A DNA stretch of 14,454 nt from an uncultured marine group I thaumarchaeote (lineage in GTDB: Archaea; Thermoproteota; Nitrososphaeria; Nitrososphaerales; Nitrosopumilaceae), in assembly GCA_902512865.1 (NCBI GenBank), contig CABXKZ010000014.1:1-14454 (forward strand), in the 5' to 3' direction. Below the pieces are notes generated by a model that did not search any database, was not told where the DNA came from, and was given only the letters and a program-made list of their open reading frames with translations. Of this stretch, positions 7,524 through 14,454 are shown piece by piece (position 1 is the stretch's first letter; each line of letters opens with the position of its first letter). The position numbers and the translations under genes are program-made.

Positions 7524-9176
7524 TTGTACTACAAAAGTCTATTACTCATTGCAGCTGTTTTTGTTACACTTCCGTTTCTAAGTGAAGATGCTTTTGGTCA
7601 TGGTTTAGGTGGTGATGCTGCTCCTCCAATTAGTTTTGAAGGTATGCAAGTTACAATATTTACTCAACTAGATCCTGCTGATATGACTGCAGGTGAAGTT
7701 GATTCAGCAAATATTGCAATTCGTTTCTATGATATGCTAACTGATCAAAATTTAGAACAAGTTACTTATCGTGTTGAAGTTTGGCGAAGTGGTGATCTTT
7801 TAGCTAGAAATTATTTTTATGATGACGATGGTGAACTAAATGTTGAGGTTAGACCAAAAGGAGATTGTTATGAAGCAAAACCTTGGAAATGTACTGAATA
7901 TTATGGTGAAGTACATGGAACTGCAGGTGGATTGTTTGCAAGAGGTGATGGTCGACCACTCATTGATGGTCCAATCTTTGAGAAAGGTGGACTATACAAT
8001 GTCAAAGTTTCAATTGAAGGTGCAACTAGTCCTAGATCTTTAGTTGCTGAACCACTAAACTTTGATACTTTTGTTAGTGTTGCTCAAGACCAAAGTTTCT
8101 TTATTAAAACTGCTGCAGCAGAAATTCCTGTAAATGTCAAAACCTATTATGATGATGTAGATAATTTTGCATTTAATCAAAGTAATAATGCAATATCATT
8201 TGACATGCCTTTTGATTGGGCTCCTGAATATATTGAATTAGTTCAAATGGTTCATGAAGAGATTCGTGTTCCAAAATCATTTGAGCCATACAATCCAGAA
8301 AAATCATTCAAAGGTTATGTAGATGGTGTTGAGGTTGATCAAAGAGTTCTAGTTATGGATCCATATTCTTCTGAAACTGAAAATATTGTTCACTTTTTAG
8401 TAACTGGAACTGAACTACAAAGAATTAATGAAGTCTTAGGTACCTCTCACGAATCTTCTAAAACAATGAACTTTGAATTAATTCCTCAAGGAAATACTGA
8501 AAAAAACTCATTTGACATGTCATTTGATAATGGATATAGAGCAATAATTTCATGGGACTCTAAATATGGTGTTGGCGATGAAATTCCATTTGAATTTTCT
8601 TTCTTTGATAATAATGACGGTTTAGTAAAAGATGTCATCTATGCATTTGGTTTAGTTGATCCACAAGGTGTTCAATTCAATTTGGTTACTGGAGATAATC
8701 CTGAACAATTTGTAGGTACAAAATCAATAGAAGGAATTGCTACACACATGATAACAATACCTGATGATGGCATGTACACTTTGAATTTAGTATTAACTGG
8801 TGAAGGCTTTTCTAACTATGATGAATTCTTCCAAGCATCCCAAATGTTTGAAGTAGGAGTATCTACTAGTAGTTCATTTATTGGCACACCTGCACCAACA
8901 CAATCTGTTAACATTCCTGATTGGGTGAAAAACAATGCAAAGTGGTGGTCTGCTGGTGAAATTGATGATAATACATTTGCATCTGGAATTGAGTTTATGA
9001 TAAAACAAGGAATCATTTCAGTACCAACTACTGCAAGTGGTGTACAAAATGATAATGCAACCATTCCTGATTGGGTTAGAAACAATGCTGCATGGTGGGC
9101 TGATGGACAAATTGATGATAATACATTTGCATCTGGAATTCAATTCTTAGTCAAAGAAGGAATCATCTCAGTTTAG
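7524..9176 (+). CDS. Secreted protein A2 with two C-terminal WW-type repeats
   Basis: A 550-residue exported protein of unassigned family. The signal peptide is residues 1-25 (ending DAFG), leaving His26 as the probable mature N-terminus, followed by Gly-rich sequence. Beta-rich domains fill about 35-450; Cys115 and Cys123 are close enough for a disulfide, and GPIF-x-x-GG-x-Y (from G149) is shared with paralog A1. The C-terminus is two copies of a thaumarchaeal repeat (464-499 and 514-549), each with IPDWV, NNA, WW and a GI-x-F-x-x-K-x-GIIS end. No membrane helix follows, so the repeats may hold the protein at the cell surface. A stop directly precedes the TTG at 7524, and no ATG lies in the signal peptide, so TTG is the start. 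It diverges from the CFI-box gene. Its function is unknown; a copper-related role is inferred from its position opposite A1 in the cluster. Confidence 0.9.
   Translation: MYYKSLLLIAAVFVTLPFLSEDAFGHGLGGDAAPPISFEGMQVTIFTQLDPADMTAGEVDSANIAIRFYDMLTDQNLEQVTYRVEVWRSGDLLARNYFYDDDGELNVEVRPKGDCYEAKPWKCTEYYGEVHGTAGGLFARGDGRPLIDGPIFEKGGLYNVKVSIEGATSPRSLVAEPLNFDTFVSVAQDQSFFIKTAAAEIPVNVKTYYDDVDNFAFNQSNNAISFDMPFDWAPEYIELVQMVHEEIRVPKSFEPYNPEKSFKGYVDGVEVDQRVLVMDPYSSETENIVHFLVTGTELQRINEVLGTSHESSKTMNFELIPQGNTEKNSFDMSFDNGYRAIISWDSKYGVGDEIPFEFSFFDNNDGLVKDVIYAFGLVDPQGVQFNLVTGDNPEQFVGTKSIEGIATHMITIPDDGMYTLNLVLTGEGFSNYDEFFQASQMFEVGVSTSSSFIGTPAPTQSVNIPDWVKNNAKWWSAGEIDDNTFASGIEFMIKQGIISVPTTASGVQNDNATIPDWVRNNAAWWADGQIDDNTFASGIQFLVKEGIISV
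8913..9176 (+). repeat. Two direct repeats encoding the IPDWV-WW units of A2
   Basis: Two copies offset by exactly 150 nt (8913-9020 and 9063-9170 approximately). They share an identical 32-nt core at 8959-8990 and 9109-9140, while flanking third positions differ. This points to an old duplication with one strongly kept or recently converted core. Confidence 0.85.
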
Positions 9177-9190
9177 TTCTACCTGAAAAT

Positions 9191-9198
9191 TCTTATAC
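9191..9198 (+). promoter_or_regulatory. TATA-like box of rhomboid gene
   Basis: TCTTATAC is centred about 29 nt upstream of the ATG at 9224, a spacing that fits a leaderless archaeal transcript. No T-rich terminator is evident between A2 and this box. Confidence 0.45.
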
Positions 9199-9223
9199 AA
9201 ACTAAACAAACTTTGATTGATTC

Positions 9224-9994
9224 ATGCTTCCATTAAGAGATGAAAATCCACATCCACCAGGATTTAAACCAAAACTAACAATCGCACTAATCATTATCAA
9301 TGTTATAGTATTTGGAATTGAAGTTGCAATCACTGGTCAATTCATTGAATTTTCAAATCGTGAAGCAATGAATATGTTTTTGAATTGGGGAGCAGTTCCT
9401 GGATGTGTTACAGGTCAGATTGATGGAATTAACACTGGTGCTGAAATTATTAATTGTCCTGCAATTCCTGAACTGACTTTGATTACTTCAACATTCATGC
9501 ATGGAGGAATAATGCATCTTGGAGGAAACATGTTGTTTTTGTGGATCTTTGGTGATAATATTGAGGCCAAATTTGGTAAAGTAAAGTATATTGGAATTTA
9601 TTTAATGTGGGGCGTTGGTGCTGGCTTGATTCACATTTATGGTGATGCAGGAAGTGGAATACCTGCAGTTGGTGCATCTGGTGCAATTGCTGGAATTTTA
9701 GGTGCATACTTGGTAATGTTCCCACGAGCTAAGGTCATGACGTTTGTCATGTTAGGATTTTTCTGGCGTATGATGCACATTCCTGCAAAATTCTTCTTGC
9801 CGTTCTGGTTAATCTTTCAAAACTTGTTACCATTTTTCATAGGTGGCTTTGGTGTTGCAGGTGGTGGTGTAGCATTTTTGGCACACATTGGTGGTTTCTT
9901 CTTAGGATTAGGTGTTGGTTATTTCTATAAGAAAACCAACAAGTCTGAGACTTATGGTTCTAGATATGGTTACCGTAGAGATGACTGGCGTTAA
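9224..9994 (+). CDS. Rhomboid family intramembrane serine protease
   Basis: A 256-residue membrane protein of about six helices. Rhomboid marks are present in order: HGGIMHLGGN (His98 and Asn102, where the His and Asn of the oxyanion region sit), the catalytic serine in GASGAI (Ser152), and the catalytic histidine in AHIGG (His221). The Ser-His pair is intact, so the protein is probably active and cuts membrane proteins within or near their helices. The loop between the first helix and the HGG region (about 40-85) is long and has Cys61 and Cys78, which could form a disulfide outside. The C-terminal tail is hydrophilic and Arg-rich. ATG at 9224 is the natural start. Possible substrates include the single-pass B1 and B2 proteins encoded nearby, but this is speculation. 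The tautomerase gene follows 38 bp later and may share its transcript. Confidence 0.93.
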   Translation: MLPLRDENPHPPGFKPKLTIALIIINVIVFGIEVAITGQFIEFSNREAMNMFLNWGAVPGCVTGQIDGINTGAEIINCPAIPELTLITSTFMHGGIMHLGGNMLFLWIFGDNIEAKFGKVKYIGIYLMWGVGAGLIHIYGDAGSGIPAVGASGAIAGILGAYLVMFPRAKVMTFVMLGFFWRMMHIPAKFFLPFWLIFQNLLPFFIGGFGVAGGGVAFLAHIGGFFLGLGVGYFYKKTNKSETYGSRYGYRRDDWR

Positions 9995-10032
9995 TTCAAC
10001 CAATTAAATTATCATAATTACTTTCACAAGTC

Positions 10033-10209
10033 ATGCCGTATGTACACGTATCACTATATCCTGGACGTTCTGAAGAACAAAAACAGGAATTTGCAAAGGC
10101 TATCACAAAATCTGCAGTTGAAATTCTAAAAACAAAAGAAGATCATGTGATTATAGTCTTTGATGAAAACCCAAAAGAGAACTGGTTTCTTGCAGGAAAA
10201 CAACTCTAA
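10033..10209 (+). CDS. 4-oxalocrotonate tautomerase family small protein
   Basis: A 58-residue protein beginning Met-Pro-Tyr-Val, so Met removal would expose the catalytic Pro1. The GRSEEQK stretch places an Arg at position 11 of the mature chain, as in 4-oxalocrotonate tautomerase, where it binds the substrate carboxylate. By my alignment the position of the classic Arg39 holds a hydrophobic residue, and the usual Phe50 is Trp, followed by an AGK-type end as in YwhB-like members. The family forms hexamers of short beta-alpha-beta units and catalyses keto-enol tautomerisation, but the natural substrate here is unknown. The length matches the family (about 60). An AATTAAATTAT box (10002-10012) lies about 25 nt upstream of the ATG. 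It sits between the rhomboid and nitrilase genes, all on the plus strand. Confidence 0.9.
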   Translation: MPYVHVSLYPGRSEEQKQEFAKAITKSAVEILKTKEDHVIIVFDENPKENWFLAGKQL

Positions 10210-10214
10210 ACTAT

Positions 10215-10237
10215 CTTTTTATTTTAATAATTTTTAG
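10215..10237 (+). terminator. T-rich tract after tautomerase gene, also overlaps nitrilase promoter
   Basis: Runs of T5, T4 and T5 lie 6-28 nt after the tautomerase stop, fitting oligo-T termination. The same bases contain TTTTTAT (10216-10222), ending 23 nt before the nitrilase ATG, the spacing seen for other core promoters in this window. One stretch may serve both roles. Confidence 0.5.
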
Positions 10238-10244
10238 ATTAATC

Positions 10245-11054
10245 ATGTCAAAGATTGCAATTGTACAATTCAAAGCATCAACTGAGAAGAAAAAAAATCT
10301 TCCAAAAATTCTAGATTACATAAAACAAGCCGCAAAAAATGGTGCAGATATGTGTACTTTTCCTGAATACATGATGTTTTACACTCCATCAAAACAAACA
10401 GCAAAACAGGTTGCACAAGAAGCTGAAACAATAAATGGAGAATTTGTATCTGCTGTTGCAGAATCTGCAAAGGATAATTCAATTGGTATAGTAGGTACAA
10501 TGTATGAAAAGAGCAGAAAAAAGGATCGTGTATATGACACTTCATTCATCATAAACAAAAAAGGGGAGATAACTGGAAAATACAGAAAAATTCATCTTTA
10601 CGATGCTTTAGGTTTCAAAGAATCTGATAAGATGTCATCAGGTTCAGTAATACCACTTCCAACAAAAACCTCTGTTGGAAAAATGGGAATGCTCATTTGT
10701 TATGATTTACGATTCCCCGAAATGTCAAGAACGTTAGCTTCATCTGGTACTGAAATTCTAGTTATACCTTCAGCATGGGTAAATGGTCCTATGAAAGAGG
10801 AACATTGGTTAACATTAAACAAATCTCGTGCAATTGAAAATGGATGTTATGTGATAGCACCTGATCATTTAGGTCATGTATATTCTGGACGAAGTTTAGC
10901 AATTGATCCATATGGTCGTGTATTATTGGATATGAAAAAGCGACAGGGAATTGGCTATGTTAACATTACTTTGGATAAAGTTCATGAAGTTAGAAAAAAA
11001 TTACCTTTACTAAAGAATAGACGAACAGATATCTACTCTGATTTTAAGATCTAG
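10245..11054 (+). CDS. Nit-type carbon-nitrogen hydrolase (nitrilase superfamily)
   Basis: A 269-residue cytoplasmic enzyme. The catalytic Glu-Lys-Cys triad is intact: Glu41 in TFPEYM, Lys115 in GKYRKIHLYD, and Cys152 in LICYDLRFPE. The combination of RKIHL(Y/F)D and CYD-(L/I)-RFPE is characteristic of the Nit1/Nit2 branch, which includes omega-amidase (2-oxoglutaramate or 2-oxosuccinamate) and deaminated-glutathione amidase, so amide hydrolysis in metabolite repair is the best guess. The length is normal for the family (about 270). ATG at 10245 begins the conserved (K)IA-(I/V)-VQF strand directly, so no other start is needed. The 3' end overlaps the convergent zinc-finger gene by 11 bp. The exact substrate cannot be read from the sequence. 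Confidence 0.94.
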   Translation: MSKIAIVQFKASTEKKKNLPKILDYIKQAAKNGADMCTFPEYMMFYTPSKQTAKQVAQEAETINGEFVSAVAESAKDNSIGIVGTMYEKSRKKDRVYDTSFIINKKGEITGKYRKIHLYDALGFKESDKMSSGSVIPLPTKTSVGKMGMLICYDLRFPEMSRTLASSGTEILVIPSAWVNGPMKEEHWLTLNKSRAIENGCYVIAPDHLGHVYSGRSLAIDPYGRVLLDMKKRQGIGYVNITLDKVHEVRKKLPLLKNRRTDIYSDFKI

Positions 11055-11484
11055 TCTTACATTTCATGTTTGCACACTGTCTTCTCCACTCTTGTTTTCT
11101 TGTATATCTAAAAATCACAGTTGGCCATTGACATTCTGGACATTTAGTTTTTAGAACTTTTAGCATTGCTTTTTGTAATAGCGGTGCTGATGCTTTACAA
11201 CCATTTTGATAATTTGTACATCCTATGAATCGTTTCTTTGTTGTGATTGATTTTATGACTGATAATTGTCCTATGTGACATTCTGGGCATTCACAAATGC
11301 TTTCTTTTGGCGAATTCGTTCCTAAAATTATGTACTTCTTACTCTTTACAGAAAATGAAACAAACCCATTTTCATCATAGTATTGATCAATCTCTGTCTT
11401 AAAATTATCCACAATTTTTTTAGTTGATTTTGTTACATTTCGTTTTTCAGATTTTGTAGAAGAAACTTGGATCTTTTTTCTCAT
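11044..11484 (-). CDS. Small protein with two topoisomerase-type C4 zinc fingers
   Basis: A 146-residue, Lys-rich protein. After a basic N-terminal part (1-60) come two C4 fingers of the type found at the C-terminus of bacterial topoisomerase I: Cys66-Cys69-Cys89-Cys96 and Cys115-Cys118-Cys137-Cys142, the first with the usual F-(I/L)-GC. No topoisomerase catalytic domain is present, so the protein stands alone; the fingers and basic charge suggest single-stranded DNA or RNA binding. The frame is open from TTG at 11496, but ATG at 11484 (four codons in) is preferred. An A+T stretch near 11499-11510 lies about 20-25 nt before that ATG on the minus strand. The 3' end overlaps the nitrilase gene by 11 bp, so its transcript must end inside that gene; a minus-strand T7 run near 10996-11002 could do this. 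Confidence 0.88.
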   Translation of the reverse strand: MRKKIQVSSTKSEKRNVTKSTKKIVDNFKTEIDQYYDENGFVSFSVKSKKYIILGTNSPKESICECPECHIGQLSVIKSITTKKRFIGCTNYQNGCKASAPLLQKAMLKVLKTKCPECQWPTVIFRYTRKQEWRRQCANMKCKTRS

Positions 11485-11526
11485 ATCTCTTACCAATGTT
11501 TTAAGTTAATGAAATTACTTGATCAA

Positions 11527-11534
11527 TTTTTATA
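11527..11534 (+). promoter_or_regulatory. TATA-like box of thiolase gene
   Basis: TTTTTATA is the clearest core promoter element in the window. It ends about 24 nt before the GTG at 11557, supports that start and implies a leaderless transcript. An 8-bp palindrome TTGATCAA (11519-11526) directly precedes it where BRE would be; it may be chance. Confidence 0.65.
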
Positions 11535-11556
11535 GGGACTAGGTCAGCAAATTTTT

Positions 11557-12717
<1,161 letters not shown>

Positions 12718-12719
12718 AA

Positions 12720-13085
12720 TTGTCTGCAAAACCTGAATTCATAGAAGCAGCAAAGGCTGGTAACATTCTTGCCAGAAAGTGTACTAAATGTGGTGAGTTA
12801 CATCTTGCGACTGTTTACTATTGTAAAAAATGTGGAAACAAAGGATTTGAAGATTCTATTCTAAAAGGAACTGGAAAAGTTGTTACTTATACTATAATGA
12901 CTGTTCCTCCTGCAGGATTTGAGGACTTGGCTCCATATGCTTGGGTTGTTATGGAATTAGATGATTCAGGTATCAGAGTATCTGGATTTTTAGGCAAAAT
13001 ACCTACTCCTGAAGATCTACCAATTGGCACGTCTATCAAAATCATGGGTTTTGATGAACGTGGAATTGTCTTAGAAAAACAGTAA
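12720..13085 (+). CDS. DUF35 zinc-ribbon/OB-fold protein, thiolase partner
   Basis: A 121-residue protein. A rubredoxin-like zinc ribbon comes first (Cys21, Cys24, Cys35, Cys38), then an OB-fold (about 48-120), which is the standard DUF35 order and size. In archaea DUF35 proteins act as scaffolds joining thiolase to HMG-CoA synthase and passing the acetoacetyl-CoA intermediate; no HMG-CoA synthase gene is in this window. The frame is open from a TTG at 12687, which overlaps the thiolase end and would add 11 unlike residues. TTG at 12720, 2 bp after the thiolase stop, starts the conserved part directly and suggests coupled translation. There is no promoter of its own and no clear Shine-Dalgarno. 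Confidence 0.9.
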   Translation: MSAKPEFIEAAKAGNILARKCTKCGELHLATVYYCKKCGNKGFEDSILKGTGKVVTYTIMTVPPAGFEDLAPYAWVVMELDDSGIRVSGFLGKIPTPEDLPIGTSIKIMGFDERGIVLEKQ

Positions 13086-13123
13086 ATCAATTTTATTGAA
13101 TTTATTAAAAAAAATTTCCGCAA

Positions 13124-13132
13124 TTTTTAATT
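13124..13132 (+). promoter_or_regulatory. TATA-like box of zinc-ribbon gene
   Basis: TTTTTAATT is centred about 27 nt upstream of the ATG at 13155. The rest of the 69-bp spacer is A+T-rich and could include the end of the DUF35 transcript; no gene is seen in it. Confidence 0.45.
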
Positions 13133-13154
13133 GTCGTCTAAATATTGATTTATT

Positions 13155-13316
13155 ATGGCAGTAGAAATTATCTGTGGAAAATGTGGAGAAAAGATCTTTG
13201 CAATGAAAATGTTAAAGTCTGTTAAAGATGTTCTAAAACATTACAACAATAAATGTCCATCATGTAATCACACTTTGTCTACATCAGAATTTTCTTTAGA
13301 TGTTGAAGAGAAATAA
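13155..13316 (+). CDS. Small zinc-ribbon protein, unassigned
   Basis: A 53-residue protein with Cys7-x2-Cys10 and Cys34-x2-Cys37, enough for one zinc site. Between the two knuckles is a basic, probably helical stretch (about 16-31, with Met, Lys and Val). The C-terminus is acidic. The clean ATG, an upstream TATA-like box at 13124-13132, the stop followed at once by a T6 run, and codon use like its neighbours all support a real gene. It may bind nucleic acid or a protein partner; I do not recognise a named family. It has its own promoter and terminator, so it is not simply part of the thiolase operon. Confidence 0.83.
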   Translation: MAVEIICGKCGEKIFAMKMLKSVKDVLKHYNNKCPSCNHTLSTSEFSLDVEEK

Positions 13317-13324
13317 TCTTTTTT
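13317..13324 (+). terminator. Oligo-T terminator after zinc-ribbon gene
   Basis: TCTTTTTT follows the stop codon directly, a simple archaeal oligo-T signal. The next gene has its own TATA-like box 25 nt further on. Confidence 0.5.
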
Positions 13325-13349
13325 GATCTATGTACTAGTAACAACAAGC

Positions 13350-13357
13350 CTTAATAC
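13350..13357 (+). promoter_or_regulatory. TATA-like box of winged-helix/ATP-cone gene
   Basis: CTTAATAC is centred about 28 nt upstream of the ATG at 13381. A T6 run follows between the box and the start codon. Confidence 0.4.
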
Positions 13358-13380
13358 CTAATTTTTTCTTTACAAATTTA

Positions 13381-14454
13381 ATGGGGAAGCAGGATGCAGA
13401 TTTTGAAGAAGAATTAGAAATGGATGCAGACGTCGATGTCGACGTTGACGATAACGATCTAGATCTAGAATTGGGTGATGATACTCAAGGTGATGGTCGT
13501 CTACAATCCACATCGAAACGTGTCAGAATGATCTTCTCTGTTATGGCTAGTCCAAACAGAATAGATATCTTGAGAATTTTAAACTCTAAGGGCCCTTTGA
13601 CCTATTCTGAGCTAAAATCTCTGGCAGGCTTTAAATCAAAAAAAGAAAGTGGTAAATTTGCTTATCATCTGAGAAAACTTCTTAGACAATCCCTTGTTGC
13701 ATTAAACAAATCTGAAAGACGTTATACTATCACAAATCTTGGAAAACTGGTTCTAAGTCTAGCCAGACAAATTGAAGAGAGATCTATCATCGAAAGTGGA
13801 AAAATGTATGTCAGAACGTCACACGATTCCATTGAGGAATTCAACTCTGACAAAATCATTCAATCTCTAGTACGTGAAGGAAGTCTTCCACTTGAATTAT
13901 CACAAAAAATTACGGAGGAAGTAGAAAACAGAATCTACAAATTTCAGACAACATATCTTACCGGCTCATTAATTCGTGAAATGGTAAATAATGTTCTATT
14001 GGAGCATGGTCATGAAGAATATAGAAATAAACTTGCAAGACTTGGAATGCCTGTATTTGACATTCAAGAAATGTTCACAAATGTTGAAAATATCCGAAAT
14101 GGTGTTGAAGATATACTATTCAATAGTGGAAAAAACACTCTAGCTGAATACCTACTTACAAATACATTACCAAAAGATATAGCTGATTCTCACCTATCTG
14201 GCGAATTACATATCTCTAATCTTGGTTTATGGTCATTAATTCCTGATACCATATTCCTCAACCTCAAAGAACTGATTGATGACGGAATTGATCTAAAAGG
14301 CAAGTGTCCTGGAGTTACAAGAATTCCTGCACCAAAAACACTTCATGACCTAGGAAAATTACTTCCAATGATCTTTAATTTATTATCAAAAGAATCATCA
14401 CAAGAAATAGTAATCGATGATTTAGCTGCGGTAGTTGGAAAATTCTCAAAAACA
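13381..14454 (+). CDS. Winged-helix + ATP-cone + NrdD-like protein, 3' end cut by window edge
   Basis: ATG at 13381 opens a frame without a stop to the window edge (358 residues seen). Residues 1-40 are strongly acidic with a Val-Asp repeat. A winged-helix domain of ArsR-like type spans about 46-140 (MASPNRIDILRIL helix, YSELKSLAG, then FAYHLRKLLRQSLV as the recognition part and a YTIT wing). An ATP-cone spans about 141-235 (DSIEEFNSDKI, then LTGSLIREMV and GHEEYRNKLARLG). From about 245 the sequence follows the start of class III ribonucleotide reductase (NrdD), but the usual HIHD motif reads LHISN, so that site looks degenerate. ATP-cones bind ATP or dATP. I infer a nucleotide-responsive DNA-binding protein; a working reductase cannot be excluded because the glycyl-radical end is not in view. 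Confidence 0.85.
   Translation, partial: MGKQDADFEEELEMDADVDVDVDDNDLDLELGDDTQGDGRLQSTSKRVRMIFSVMASPNRIDILRILNSKGPLTYSELKSLAGFKSKKESGKFAYHLRKLLRQSLVALNKSERRYTITNLGKLVLSLARQIEERSIIESGKMYVRTSHDSIEEFNSDKIIQSLVREGSLPLELSQKITEEVENRIYKFQTTYLTGSLIREMVNNVLLEHGHEEYRNKLARLGMPVFDIQEMFTNVENIRNGVEDILFNSGKNTLAEYLLTNTLPKDIADSHLSGELHISNLGLWSLIPDTIFLNLKELIDDGIDLKGKCPGVTRIPAPKTLHDLGKLLPMIFNLLSKESSQEIVIDDLAAVVGKFSKT

Noticed and set aside
9495..9725. Minus-strand frame inside the rhomboid gene
   Set aside because: His/Gln/Leu-rich translation, the usual shadow of a Gly/Ala/Met-rich membrane protein; no start signal.
10270..10545. Minus-strand frame inside the nitrilase gene
   Set aside because: The nitrilase triad fixes the coding strand; this frame is Leu/Gln-rich low complexity.
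11044..11484. Broken remnant of a topoisomerase I gene
   Set aside because: The reading frame is intact with its own start, both fingers are complete, and no catalytic remnant lies next to it.

Overview
The window is AT-rich (roughly one third G+C) archaeal DNA and most resembles an ammonia-oxidising thaumarchaeon of the Nitrosopumilus type. The evidence is a blue-copper protein ending in a PEFG-CTERM sorting tail, 'IP-D-WV-x-NNA-x-WW' C-terminal repeats, a CFI-box protein, an archaeal thiolase-DUF35 pair, and A+T-rich TATA-like elements sitting about 23-30 nt upstream of start codons with no Shine-Dalgarno, which points to leaderless transcripts. No rRNA, tRNA, CRISPR array or mobile element was seen.

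Left part (1-9176): an exported copper-associated cluster built of three consecutive divergent units. Unit 1: a CopC-CopD-beta-propeller fusion and a secreted protein 'A1' (both minus, 26 bp apart, A1 cut by the window edge) opposite the membrane-anchored protein 'B1' (plus). Unit 2: an amicyanin-like plastocyanin with a PEFG tail (minus) opposite 'B2' (plus). Unit 3: a CFI-box membrane protein (minus) opposite 'A2' (plus). A1/A2 and B1/B2 are two paralogous pairs. Five of the seven products have His directly after the predicted signal-peptide cleavage site, and the plastocyanin has Glu-His there. I infer extracytoplasmic copper capture, transfer or storage; only the CopC/CopD and cupredoxin domains tie it directly to copper.

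Middle part (9224-11484): a rhomboid intramembrane protease, a 58-residue 4-oxalocrotonate-tautomerase-like protein, a Nit-type carbon-nitrogen hydrolase, and, convergent and overlapping it by 11 bp, a small protein with two topoisomerase-type C4 zinc fingers.

Right part (11557-14454): a tightly spaced thiolase + DUF35 gene pair (acetoacetyl-CoA chemistry), a 53-residue zinc-ribbon protein, and the first 358 codons of a protein joining an acidic tail, a winged helix, an ATP-cone and an NrdD-like segment, which may be a nucleotide-sensing regulator.

The strongest candidate for an undescribed system is the copper cluster with its two unassigned paralog families; the second is the winged-helix/ATP-cone/NrdD-like protein. 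No intergenic stretch exceeds 300 bases.
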